Below are positions 51,855-60,267 of a DNA stretch of 64,000 nucleotides, piece after piece. The notes beneath the pieces were generated by a model. The model was given only the letters and a program-made list of their open reading frames with translations, was not told the DNA's origin and did no database searches. The stretch's first letter is position 1, and every line of letters starts with the position of its first letter. The stretch comes from JAVVHH01 sp963835135 (GTDB lineage Bacteria; Pseudomonadota; Alphaproteobacteria; Acetobacterales; Acetobacteraceae): contig CAWIEF010000002.1 of NCBI GenBank assembly GCA_963835135.1, positions 620,001 through 684,000 of the forward strand, written 5' to 3'. A program made the translations under genes and the position numbers.

Positions 51855-52979
51855 ATGAACCGTCGTCGCCTGTTGCTGAGTACCGTTCTGCTGGCCGCGG
51901 CGCCGCGGGCGTTCGCCGAGGGAGGTGGTCCGTTCGCGGTGGGGGCGATCGAGATCCTGACCGGGCCGAGTGCCGCCTATGGCATCGCGATCAAGGCGGG
52001 GCTCGAATTGGCGCTGGACGAGATCAACAAGAAGGGCATCCTGGGTGGGCGCTTCATCAACCTGACCGTCGAAGACAGCGGCGGCAACAAGGACCAGGCG
52101 ATCAATGCGGCGCGCAAGCTGATCGGTCGGGACAAGGTGTCGCTGGTCATCGGTCCAACGCTGTCCAACGAGATGTTCGCGGTGGGTCCGGTGGTCAACG
52201 AGCGGAAAATCCCGATCGTCGGGACGTCGACGACCGCGGTGGGGATCACTGATATCGGGCCATGGGTGTTCCGGACCAGCCTGCCGGAGAGCGACGTCAT
52301 CCCAGTGACGCTGGCTTACGCGAAGAACCGCGGCGTCAAGACAGTCGCGCTGATGTATGCCAACGACGACGCGTTCAGCAAGTCCGGCTTCGACACGATG
52401 AAAGCCGCGGCCGAGACGGCCGGGTTGAACATCGTCACGATCGAAAGCTTCGGCAGCAAGGACGCGGACTTCAGCGCGCAGCTGACCAAGATCAAGGGTC
52501 TGAAGCCGGATGCGGTGGGTATCTCCGCGCTGGTCGAACCCGTGGCGGGCGTGCTGCTGCAGGCGCGGCAATTGGGCTTCGGGAAGGACACGCTGTTCAT
52601 CGGCGGCAACGGCAGCAACTCGCCCAAGCTCGGCGAGATCGCGGGAGACGCCGCCAACGGCCTGATCGTCGGCAGCCCGTGGTTCATCGGCAAGGACGCG
52701 CCGGCCAACACCGCGTTCGTGGCCGCGTTCCAGGCCAAGTACAGCCGGCCGCCGGACCAGTTCGCGGCTCAGGCGTTCGATACGATGCACATCGTCGCCG
52801 CCGCCATCGAGCGCGCGGGCGGGACCGAGAACGACAAGCTCCACGCGGCGCTGCTGGCCACGAAATACGATGGCGTCATGGGGCCGTTCACGTTCACCGA
52901 CCATCGCGACCCGGGCAGCACGTCCGGCGTGGTGGTGTTGGTCATGCAAGGCGGCAAGTTCGACGTCGCGCCGAAATAG
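51855..52979 (+). CDS. livK: Periplasmic amino-acid-type binding protein, LivK type
   Basis: 374-residue type I binding protein with signal MNRRRLLLSTVLLAAAPRAFAE. The mature part begins FAVGAIEILTGPSAAYGIAIKAGLELALDEINKKGILGGR, and the ligand loop is VIGPTLSNEMFAVGPVVNERKIPIVGTSTTAVGITD. GGAGG lies about 10 bases before ATG 51855; an ATG at 51846 sits too close to it. It is followed by a YghU-type GST gene and, 4.7 kb on, by livHMGF, the likely partner permease set. Confidence 0.9.
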   Translation: MNRRRLLLSTVLLAAAPRAFAEGGGPFAVGAIEILTGPSAAYGIAIKAGLELALDEINKKGILGGRFINLTVEDSGGNKDQAINAARKLIGRDKVSLVIGPTLSNEMFAVGPVVNERKIPIVGTSTTAVGITDIGPWVFRTSLPESDVIPVTLAYAKNRGVKTVALMYANDDAFSKSGFDTMKAAAETAGLNIVTIESFGSKDADFSAQLTKIKGLKPDAVGISALVEPVAGVLLQARQLGFGKDTLFIGGNGSNSPKLGEIAGDAANGLIVGSPWFIGKDAPANTAFVAAFQAKYSRPPDQFAAQAFDTMHIVAAAIERAGGTENDKLHAALLATKYDGVMGPFTFTDHRDPGSTSGVVVLVMQGGKFDVAPK

Positions 52980-52989
52980 GAGGCCCACC

Positions 52990-53862
52990 GTGAGTCAGTC
53001 AGCCGAATACGTCCCGCCGACGGTCTGGACCTGGGAGACCGCGAGCGGAGGCAGGTTCGCCAACATCAACCGGCCGATCGCCGGGGCGACGAAGGAGCAG
53101 GATCTGCCGGTCGGCAAGCACCCGCTGCAGCTCTACTCCTTGGCGACGCCGAACGGGCAGAAGGTGACGATCATGCTCGAGGAGTTGCTGGCGCTCGGGC
53201 ACGCCGGGGCGGAATACGACGCCTGGTTGATCAAGATCGGCGATGGCGACCAGTTCGGCAGCGGGTTCGTGGCGGTCAACCCGAATTCCAAGATCCCGGC
53301 GCTGATGGACCGCAGCGGGCCGACTCCGGTGCGGGTGTTCGAGAGCGGGGCCATCCTGCTGCATCTGGCCGAGAGGTTCGGCGAGTTCCTGCCAAAGGAC
53401 GGCCCGGCCCGGGCGGAGTGCCTGTCCTGGCTGTTCTGGCAGATGGGCAGCGCGCCGTATCTGGGCGGCGGCTTCGGGCATTTCTACGCCTATGCGCCGA
53501 CCAAGATGGAATACCCGATCAACCGCTTTGCGATGGAAGCGAAGCGGCAGATGGACGTGCTGGACCGGCGGCTGGCCGAAAGCCCCTACCTGGCGGGCGA
53601 GGCCTATAGCATCGCCGACATGGCGGTCTGGCCCTGGTACGGCGGGCTAGCGAAGGGCTGGCTCTACGAGGCGGCGGAGTTCCTGCAGGTGCAGGAGTAC
53701 AAGAACGTGCAGCGCTGGGCGGAGACGATCTTTCAGCGGCCGGCGGTTCAGCGTGGGCGGATGGTGAACCGGGTCAACGGCGACAAGTCGATCCAACTGC
53801 ACGAGCGTCACGACGCCTCGGATTTTGAGACCAGAACCGAAGATAAGCTCGCCGCCGAATAA
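52990..53862 (+). CDS. yghU: Glutathione S-transferase family protein, YghU-like disulfide-bond reductase
   Basis: 290-residue thioredoxin/GST-fold protein. The Nu-class (YghU) leader is seen: VPPTVWTWETASGGRFANINRPIAGATKEQDLPVGKHPLQLYSLATPNGQKVTIMLEE, with the conserved Thr/Asn-Gly glutathione loop. VNPNSKIPALMDR has the cis-Pro and FESGAILLHLAERF the Glu-Ser gamma-glutamyl site. The C-terminal helical domain is complete. GTG 52990 has AGGAGG 6 bases upstream, overlapping the livK stop, so the genes are co-transcribed. Confidence 0.92.
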   Translation: MSQSAEYVPPTVWTWETASGGRFANINRPIAGATKEQDLPVGKHPLQLYSLATPNGQKVTIMLEELLALGHAGAEYDAWLIKIGDGDQFGSGFVAVNPNSKIPALMDRSGPTPVRVFESGAILLHLAERFGEFLPKDGPARAECLSWLFWQMGSAPYLGGGFGHFYAYAPTKMEYPINRFAMEAKRQMDVLDRRLAESPYLAGEAYSIADMAVWPWYGGLAKGWLYEAAEFLQVQEYKNVQRWAETIFQRPAVQRGRMVNRVNGDKSIQLHERHDASDFETRTEDKLAAE

Positions 53863-53964
53863 ATCGTCTCCGGGCGGGTCGACGAGGGCCCGCCCGCACC
53901 GCATTATCCGTCGTCTCTGCACCACGCGAAGCCAGACGGGAGACGATCGATACCGCCCCACGAT

Positions 53965-55776
53965 TTGCCTCGCAGCCGGCGTCTGCCCCGGCGGCGGATC
54001 GAACGTCGGTTGGCAGCGATACTGGCGGTCGACGTTGCCGGCTACAGCCGGATGATGGGTGCTGCCGAGGAGGCGACACACAGGCGTGTCGGTGCGGAGA
54101 TCGGCCGGCTGTCGCGCGAGATCGGACGCAGCCACGGGCGGATCTTCGCGATGGCAGGCGACGGGCTGATGGCGGAGTTCGGCAGCGTGGTCGATGCGCT
54201 GCGCTGCGCCCTCCGGCTGCAGGCGGAGGCGGGGCGGCGGGGCGGCGAGCGCGACGATGGAGACCCGATCGTGTTTCGGATGGGGCTCAACGTCGGCGAG
54301 ATCATCGTCGACGGCGAGCGCCGCGGCGGCACGACCGTCAACATCGCCGCGCGCCTCGAGGCGTTGTGCGAGCCCGGCGGCATCATGCTGAGCCAGGCGG
54401 TCTTGCAGCAGGTGCAGGTCGTGGTGCCGGCGGACTACCAGTTCGCCGGGCGGCAGCAACTGAAGAATATCCGAGCGCCGGTCGACACCTTCCAGATCGG
54501 CCGCGAGGCGTGCCTGCGTCAGCCGGGGCTGCTCTTACGGCAGAAGCTCGCGGGCGCCCCGGACGCGCAGGTTGACGCACCGGAGTATCGCCCTTCGCTG
54601 GCCGTGTTGCCGTTCCGGACGATGCCGGGCGAACCGGAGATGGCGCATGTGGCGGAGGGCATCACGGAGGAGGTGATCGTCGCGCTGGCTGCGATGAAGG
54701 AACTGGTCGTGGTGTCGCGCAGTTCGGTGCAGGAGTTCGCGCGTGGACCTCCCGAGGTGCAGCGGGTCGGCCGGGCGCTGGACGTGCGGTATGTGCTGCA
54801 CGGGAGCGTTCGCCGCACGCGGACCGGGCTACGTTTTACGGTGGAGTTGGACGAGGCGCAAAGCGGCACCGTCGTGTGGGTTGACCGGCTCGACGACGCG
54901 ACCGGTTCGCCATTCGAGCTCCAGGAGCGGGTGACGGTGCGCGTGGCGCAGTCGCTGGCGCCGAACCTGCGCCGGCGGGAACTGGATCGCTCAGCGCGCA
55001 AGCCATCGGGCAGCCTGTCGGCCTATGAGCTGACGCTCCGGGCGCTCGAACTGTTCTATCGGGCGGAGCGGGAGGCGCTGGACGGGGCTGCCGGGCTGCT
55101 GCAACGGGCGGTGGAGGCCGACCCGGCCTACGCGCCGGCACACACGCACCTGGCCGCGCTGCACATCAGGATGATCGGCCAGGGCTGGTCCGACGACCCG
55201 GCGCGCGATGGCGCGACGGCATCCTCGCACGCCAAGCTCGCGCTCGAACGGGACAGCAACGACGCGACCGCGCTGGCGATCTTCGGCCATGTGCAGTCCT
55301 TCCTGTTCCGGCGTTACCAGGACGCGGCCGAGCTGCTGGATCGTGCGATGGGGGTCGGGCCGAGTTGCGCGCTCGCCTGGGGCCTGAGCAGCATCAACCG
55401 CGGCTACCTGGGCGACTATGCGGCGTCGGTCGAACAAGCGGAGTGGGCGCTGCGGCTCTGCCCGATGGGGCCGGACTTCGGGCGGTATGCGCACTACCTG
55501 TCGCAGGCCTACTATCTAAGCGAGCGGTTCAGCGAGTCGGCGTATTGGGGAAGGGTGTCGGCCGGCGAAGCGCCCGCGAACGCCTCAAACCTGCGCTGCC
55601 TGATCGCGACGCTGGTCGCGGCGGAGGAACTGGACGAGGCAAGACATTTCGCTAGCGTATTAATGTCGGTTGTGCCAGGGTTCAGGCTCGGCGGCTACAT
55701 CGAACGCACGCCGCTGCCTCGTTCAGTCGCCGAGCCGTTCGTCCGGCGGCTCCGCCAGGCGGGGGTGCCAGAGTAG
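53965..55776 (+). CDS. Class III adenylate/guanylate cyclase with TolB-like and TPR domains
   Basis: 603-residue soluble signalling protein. Residues ~15-185 form the cyclase homology domain. Metal aspartates D23 (AVDVAGYSRMM) and D66 (AGDGLMAEF), and N126/R130 of the VNIAARLE motif, are all present, so it should be active. Residues ~210-320 resemble the TolB-N/FlgO-like module common in such cyclases (LAVLPFRTMPGEPEMAHVAEGITEEVIVALAAMKELVVVSRSSV). The rest is TPR-like helical repeat. No TM helix separates the parts. It starts at TTG 53965 with a weak leader. It precedes the haloperoxidase-like gene by 24 bases. Confidence 0.88.
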   Translation: MPRSRRLPRRRIERRLAAILAVDVAGYSRMMGAAEEATHRRVGAEIGRLSREIGRSHGRIFAMAGDGLMAEFGSVVDALRCALRLQAEAGRRGGERDDGDPIVFRMGLNVGEIIVDGERRGGTTVNIAARLEALCEPGGIMLSQAVLQQVQVVVPADYQFAGRQQLKNIRAPVDTFQIGREACLRQPGLLLRQKLAGAPDAQVDAPEYRPSLAVLPFRTMPGEPEMAHVAEGITEEVIVALAAMKELVVVSRSSVQEFARGPPEVQRVGRALDVRYVLHGSVRRTRTGLRFTVELDEAQSGTVVWVDRLDDATGSPFELQERVTVRVAQSLAPNLRRRELDRSARKPSGSLSAYELTLRALELFYRAEREALDGAAGLLQRAVEADPAYAPAHTHLAALHIRMIGQGWSDDPARDGATASSHAKLALERDSNDATALAIFGHVQSFLFRRYQDAAELLDRAMGVGPSCALAWGLSSINRGYLGDYAASVEQAEWALRLCPMGPDFGRYAHYLSQAYYLSERFSESAYWGRVSAGEAPANASNLRCLIATLVAAEELDEARHFASVLMSVVPGFRLGGYIERTPLPRSVAEPFVRRLRQAGVPE

Positions 55777-55800
55777 CCTATCCCAAAACGGAGGTCGGTC

Positions 55801-56670
55801 ATGGGGTTCAGCAACGAGGCCAACGAGGCCAACGAGGCCAACGAAGCCAATACCGGGCTAAGCGGCGGCTCGGGCGGAGGCGGAGCCTTCTTCCCCGATC
55901 GCGTCGACCTGCCATTCGTCACGGTCGAGGACGGCGCGGGCAAGCGGCTCTCGCTACAGCGGCTCGGGACGTCGACGTATCCGGAGCGGGCCTGGAGCGC
56001 GGAATATTACGCGTATCAGGTGCTGGAAGAGTTCATGAATGCCGTGCCGACCTGGCGGACGAAGTGCAACCTGTTACCGCCGCTCTGGACCGGGGACTGG
56101 TCGGCGGCGAACCCGAAGGTCGACGCGGAGCTCAACGACCTGGTGCGCAACGCCGAGAACGAGCGGGCGGACGCGCTGGGCGAGATCACGGCGCAGTCGG
56201 CCGGGTTCGCTGGATACTTCCTCGACCTGATGGCGGCAAACTCGGCCTACCCGGCGACGAGCAAGTTGCTCACCGTGCTGAGCTTCGTGGCCGGCTACGT
56301 GGCAATGTACGTCAAAGGCGTGCAAAATCGTCCACGGCCATCGATGCTCTGCCCGGCGCTGTTGCCGCCCATACCGGTACCGGGTCATCCGTCCTATCCG
56401 AGCGGCCATTCGACACAGGCGCATTTGATGGCGACTGGGCTGGCCGGGCTCGTGGCACTGGTGCCGGCGATGGCGGGGATGGACAAGGCTCTGGAAGCCC
56501 TCGCGAAGCGGATCGCGCGCAACCGGGAACTGGCCGGGCTTCATTACCAGAGCGACTCGGATGGGGGAAAGCTGATTGCGGACGTGATCGCGACGGGGCT
56601 GGGCACGATACCAGCGGTATCGCGGTATCAGACGCTCGTGGCAGCGGCGACGGCGGAGTGGACGACGTGA
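55801..56670 (+). CDS. Vanadium-dependent haloperoxidase / PAP2-superfamily protein
   Basis: 289 residues, no signal peptide. The three phosphate/vanadate-site blocks are visible: KGVQNRPRPS (K-x6-RP type), PSYPSGHSTQAH (PSGH) and ARNRELAGLHYQSDSDGGK (R-x5-H-x-x-D type, with the axial/catalytic His). This is the arrangement of soluble vanadium haloperoxidases and class A acid phosphatases, and the activity cannot be chosen by eye. The N-terminus has four NEA tripeptide repeats (residues 5-16) and a Gly/Ser-rich linker. GGAGGT lies 5 bases before ATG 55801. Its stop overlaps the GTG of the peptidase gene. Confidence 0.82.
   Translation: MGFSNEANEANEANEANTGLSGGSGGGGAFFPDRVDLPFVTVEDGAGKRLSLQRLGTSTYPERAWSAEYYAYQVLEEFMNAVPTWRTKCNLLPPLWTGDWSAANPKVDAELNDLVRNAENERADALGEITAQSAGFAGYFLDLMAANSAYPATSKLLTVLSFVAGYVAMYVKGVQNRPRPSMLCPALLPPIPVPGHPSYPSGHSTQAHLMATGLAGLVALVPAMAGMDKALEALAKRIARNRELAGLHYQSDSDGGKLIADVIATGLGTIPAVSRYQTLVAAATAEWTT
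55813..55848. repeat. 9-bp tandem repeat, four copies
   Basis: Four copies of AACGAGGCC (the last AACGAAGCC) at 55813-55821, 55822-55830, 55831-55839 and 55840-55848 encode NEA repeats at the N-terminus of the haloperoxidase-like protein. The unit length keeps the frame. Confidence 0.9.
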
Positions 56671-57719
56671 TCGAGCGTCCGACGCCGGATCAGGTGACCG
56701 GGTTTCCTGCGCAGACGATCGATCCGCGGGACGTGCCGGACCGCGAGCTGCCGACGATCGGGCTGCCGCCGCGGCCGCGGGATGCCCGGTTGCGCCGAGG
56801 CTGGGATCGGCTGTTCGCACGCAAACTCGAGATCAAGCATTTCGAGCGGAAAGTTCATGTCGTTATCGACCGCGCCACGCCCCAACCGCCTGAGCAGCCC
56901 AGGGCGACGCGCTTCGAGAACAGCCGGAACTGGTCGGGCGCGACGATCGCGGCGCATGGGGACCGGAGCCTGGTGTTCGTCCTGGGCCTATGGCGGATGC
57001 CGACCGTCGACGCGGTCCCGGTCATCCCCGGCAAGCCCGGCGGCCTGTCGATGTGGGTCGGGTTGGACGGCACGCGGCGGGATTTCGACTCGTCGCTGCC
57101 GCAGATCGGCACGACGGCGACGGTCAATCCCGGGAGCGTCGACTACAGTGCCTGGACGCAGTGGTGGGCGCGGGACACGAACAATACCGGGCCGGTGCCC
57201 CTGGCCGTGCCGGTGGCGGCGGGCGATCTGATGGGCGGGGCCGTGTTCGTGAGGGATCCGTTCACGGTCGGGATGGTGTTGATCAATCTCGACGCCGTGC
57301 TGCCAGTCTGCATGCCGGTTACGGTGACGTCGCCTCCGGTGCTGCGGCCGACCGGGATGCAGCAACCGCGGATTTCCGGGGGGAGTGCGGATTGGGTCTT
57401 GGAGCGTCCGGCGCTGTTGCCGGATATAGCGCATCCGTTCGACCGCGAACTGGCGCCGTTCCCGGCCTACTCGCCGACCAAGTTTGAGTTCTGTGCGGCG
57501 GGGCAGGCACCTAGGCTGGATCTGGCCGGGGTGTTCGAGGCGGAGTGGCGCGACCTTTTGGCGGCCCGGCGAGATCCGGATGTTCGATCGGCTGCACATG
57601 CCGGACCGAACCGCGTTCATCTCGATGCCGACGGTGATGGGACCGGACGCGATCGGATTGCGATACGGCGGGTTCTGAAGCGGCCGAAGACTGGACTGCG
57701 ACGCACGGCCGATTTATAG
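56667..57719 (+). CDS. Glutamic peptidase, G1 (eqolisin) family, with probable 3' frameshift
   Basis: Predicted beta-sandwich glutamic endopeptidase. Compared from memory with scytalidoglutamic peptidase, the key blocks align: NWSGATI (residue 88 on), LSMWVGLDG, LPQIGTTA with catalytic Gln146, YSAWTQWWARD, VAAGDLMGGAVFV, SADWVLER with catalytic Glu246, and LAPFPAYSPTKFEF. No signal peptide is visible. GTG 56667 overlaps the haloperoxidase-like stop (GTGA). The frame stays open to 57719, but from ~57560 codon usage turns poor. Deleting one T from TTTT (57556-57559) gives a better end (DLWRPGEIRMFDRLHMPD ... LRYGGF) stopping at 57678, 336 residues. The ~85-residue N-terminal part is unrecognised. 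Confidence 0.75.
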   Translation: MIERPTPDQVTGFPAQTIDPRDVPDRELPTIGLPPRPRDARLRRGWDRLFARKLEIKHFERKVHVVIDRATPQPPEQPRATRFENSRNWSGATIAAHGDRSLVFVLGLWRMPTVDAVPVIPGKPGGLSMWVGLDGTRRDFDSSLPQIGTTATVNPGSVDYSAWTQWWARDTNNTGPVPLAVPVAAGDLMGGAVFVRDPFTVGMVLINLDAVLPVCMPVTVTSPPVLRPTGMQQPRISGGSADWVLERPALLPDIAHPFDRELAPFPAYSPTKFEFCAAGQAPRLDLAGVFEAEWRDLLAARRDPDVRSAAHAGPNRVHLDADGDGTGRDRIAIRRVLKRPKTGLRRTADL

Positions 57720-57728
57720 CGCGGCGCA

Positions 57729-58610
57729 ATGTTCGTCCAGCAGCTCGTCAATGGCGTCCTGCTCGGCGCCACCTATGCCCTCTTCGCCCTCGGCTTCACG
57801 CTGATGTTCGGCGTGCTGCGGGTGATCAACCTGACCTACGGGTTCTACTTTTCGGCAGGAGCGCTCGTCGCGCTTTGGCTGACGAAGAGCGCCGGCGCGC
57901 CGATTTGGCTCGCGCTGCCGGCGGCGGCGGCGGCGGCGGGCGCGATCGCGGTCGTGCTGGACTGGCTTCTGCTCAGCCGGTTGCGGCGGATCGGGGCGCC
58001 GGAGCTGTCGTCTCTGATGGTGACGCTGGGCGGCGTGCTGGCGCTGTATGCGGCGCTGACGGCGTGGCTGGGCCCTGACATCCGGCGGTTGCCGCCGCAG
58101 GTGATCGCCGGTGATGCGTTCCATGTCGGCGACATTCGGATCACGGCGGCGCAGGTGCTGATCCTGGGCGCGACAGCGGTGCTGGTGGCCGGGCTGATCG
58201 TGCTGTTGCGGGGCACGCGGTTGGGGCTGGCGATCCGGGCGATGGCGGAGCGGCCAGACGCGGCGCAGCTGATGGGCATCAATACCGGGCGTGCGGCGGC
58301 GATCGTGTCGTTCATCTCCGGGTCGCTGGCCGGCGCGGGCGGGGTGCTGATTGGGCTCAATTTCAATGCGATCCAGCCGTACATGGGCGAGACGATGATG
58401 CTGCGCGGGTTCGTCGTGATCATCGTGGGCGGGCTGGGCGACATTCGCGGGGCGCTGCTGGCCGGGCTGCTGCTGGGGATCATCGAGGTGATGACGGCGG
58501 CCTACGTCGATTCGAGTTTGAAGGAGGCGGTGGCGTTCCTGATCCTGGTGGGCGTGCTGTGGACGCGGCCGTCGGGGCTGTTCGGGCGGGCCGTGGTGAG
58601 GCGAGCCTGA
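57729..58610 (+). CDS. livH: ABC transporter permease LivH
   Basis: 293-residue inner-membrane permease with the LivH start FVQQLVNGVLLGATYALFALGFTLMFGVLRVINLTYG. The loop RGTRLGLAIRAMAERPDAAQLMGINTGRAAAIV contacts the ATPases, and the C-terminal half has MLRGFVVIIVGGLGDIRGALLAGLLLGIIEV. No clear ribosome site precedes ATG 57729. It starts 10 bases after the end of the preceding open frame and overlaps livM by one base (TGATG). Confidence 0.93.
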   Translation: MFVQQLVNGVLLGATYALFALGFTLMFGVLRVINLTYGFYFSAGALVALWLTKSAGAPIWLALPAAAAAAGAIAVVLDWLLLSRLRRIGAPELSSLMVTLGGVLALYAALTAWLGPDIRRLPPQVIAGDAFHVGDIRITAAQVLILGATAVLVAGLIVLLRGTRLGLAIRAMAERPDAAQLMGINTGRAAAIVSFISGSLAGAGGVLIGLNFNAIQPYMGETMMLRGFVVIIVGGLGDIRGALLAGLLLGIIEVMTAAYVDSSLKEAVAFLILVGVLWTRPSGLFGRAVVRRA

Positions 58611-59452
58611 TGCCGGGATGGCTCGACGACCTGCTGTGGACCTACCAGAACCTGGTCTATGCGCTTGGCGTGAACGGTCTGTTAGCACTCTCGATGTATG
58701 TTGTTCTGGCGGCGGGACAGTTGTCGCTGGGACAGGCGGCGTTCATGGGGCTGGGGGCATATTCCTCGGTGCTGATGACGTTGAAATTGGGGATGCCGTT
58801 CGGCCTCGTGCTGCCACTGTCGGTGGTGGTGCCGGTGGCGTTCGCGCTGGCGGTGGGGGGGCCGACGCTTAGGCTCTCTGGGGTGTATCTGGCGATCGCG
58901 ACGATCGGGCTCGGGGAGGTGTTGCGGGCTGTCTACTTGAACGTCGGCTATTTCGGCGGTGCGCTCGGGCTGTCGGGTATTCCGCAGCGTGCCGAGACCT
59001 GGATGATCTACGGGCTGCTCGGGGCGGCGGTGCTGGCGCTGTGGCTGGTCGGGCGGAGCCGGATCGGACGGGCGATGGAGGCCATCCGGGAGGACGAGAC
59101 GGCGGCATCGGTGATGGGCGTGCCGCTCGGGCGGTATAAATTGGGCGTTCTGGTGGCCTCTGCCGCGCTGGCGGGGGTGGCCGGATGCCTGTCGGCGCAT
59201 GTGAGCAGCTTCATCGGGCCCAACGAGTATGGGTTCGAGCCGGCGGTGACGATCCTGTCCTACGCGTTGCTGGGCGGGATCGGAAACCCGGTCGCGCCAG
59301 TGTTGGGCGCCTGGGTGCTGACGCTGCTGCCGGAACTGCTACGCGGGGTCAGCGACTTCCGGCTCGTGCTGAACGGGTTGATCATCGTCGCGGCGGTGCT
59401 GTTCCTGCCGAACGGGTTGCTCGCAGTGCGGATGAAGCGGCGCGCGGCATGA
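58610..59452 (+). CDS. livM: ABC transporter permease LivM
   Basis: 280-residue permease of normal short LivM type, without the long N-terminal extension of the copy at 17614. It contains GVNGLLALSMYVVLAAGQLSLGQAAFMGLGAYSS, GVYLAIATIGLGEVLRAVYLNVGYFGGALGLSGIP, the loop SRIGRAMEAIREDETAASVMGVPLGRYKL and AVTILSYALLGGIGNPVAPVLGAWVL. ATG 58610 overlaps the livH stop and its own stop overlaps livG (ATGA). Confidence 0.93.
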   Translation: MPGWLDDLLWTYQNLVYALGVNGLLALSMYVVLAAGQLSLGQAAFMGLGAYSSVLMTLKLGMPFGLVLPLSVVVPVAFALAVGGPTLRLSGVYLAIATIGLGEVLRAVYLNVGYFGGALGLSGIPQRAETWMIYGLLGAAVLALWLVGRSRIGRAMEAIREDETAASVMGVPLGRYKLGVLVASAALAGVAGCLSAHVSSFIGPNEYGFEPAVTILSYALLGGIGNPVAPVLGAWVLTLLPELLRGVSDFRLVLNGLIIVAAVLFLPNGLLAVRMKRRAA

Positions 59453-60267
59453 GCGCGGGGGTATTGCGGGTTGAAGGGCTGACGCGGCGGTTTGCCGGGT
59501 TGGTCGCGGTGGACGGGGTGACGATGTCGGTGGCCCAGGGCGGGCTGCACGCCGTCATCGGGCCGAACGGGGCGGGCAAGACGACGTTGTTCAACCTGAT
59601 TTCCGGGCTGGTCGCGCCGAGTGCGGGGCGGATATGGCTCGGCGATAGGGACATTACGATGCTGCGCCCGGATCAGCGGGCCGGGCTGGGGATGGGGCGG
59701 ACGTTCCAGAACATCCGGATGTTCGGCGCGATGACGACGCTGGAAAACGTGCTCACCGGGCTGCAGACCCGGATGTCGGCGGGGGTCGGCGCGGTGCTGT
59801 TGCGGACGCCGGGCTTCCGCGCGGAGGAGAGGCGCGCGGTCGAGCGGGCGCGGGCGGCGCTGGACGTGGTGGGGCTGGCCGACGAGGCGGATGTGCGGGC
59901 GGGAGGGTTGTCGTATGGAGACCAGCGGCGGCTGGAGATCGCGCGGGCGATCGCGCCGGAGCCGGCGGTGCTCATGTTGGACGAGCCGGCGGCCGGGATG
60001 AACCCGGCCGAGACGGAGGCGCTGGCCGCTCTGGTGCAGCGGCTGCGGCAGGGCGCGATGACGGTGCTGCTGGTCGAGCACGACATGGGGTTCGTGATGG
60101 GCCTGTGTGATACCGTAACGGTTTTGAACTTCGGGCGGTTGATCTTCGACGGCGCGGCGGTGGCAGCGCGACAGGATACTGGCGTGATCGAGGCCTATCT
60201 GGGGCCGAAGGTGGCGGCGCGGCTGGCGGCCGGCGGGATGCGGGCTGGAATCAGAGGCGCCGGATGA
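59449..60267 (+). CDS. livG: ABC transporter ATP-binding protein LivG
   Basis: 272-residue ATPase with Walker A GPNGAGKTTLFNLISG, the LivG loop GMGRTFQNIRMFGAMTTLENVLTG, signature-region YGDQRRLEIARAIA, Walker B VLMLDEPAAGMNPAE and switch VLLVEHDMGFVMG. ATG 59449 overlaps the livM stop, and livF overlaps its 3' end (ATGA). Confidence 0.94.
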   Translation: MSAGVLRVEGLTRRFAGLVAVDGVTMSVAQGGLHAVIGPNGAGKTTLFNLISGLVAPSAGRIWLGDRDITMLRPDQRAGLGMGRTFQNIRMFGAMTTLENVLTGLQTRMSAGVGAVLLRTPGFRAEERRAVERARAALDVVGLADEADVRAGGLSYGDQRRLEIARAIAPEPAVLMLDEPAAGMNPAETEALAALVQRLRQGAMTVLLVEHDMGFVMGLCDTVTVLNFGRLIFDGAAVAARQDTGVIEAYLGPKVAARLAAGGMRAGIRGAG

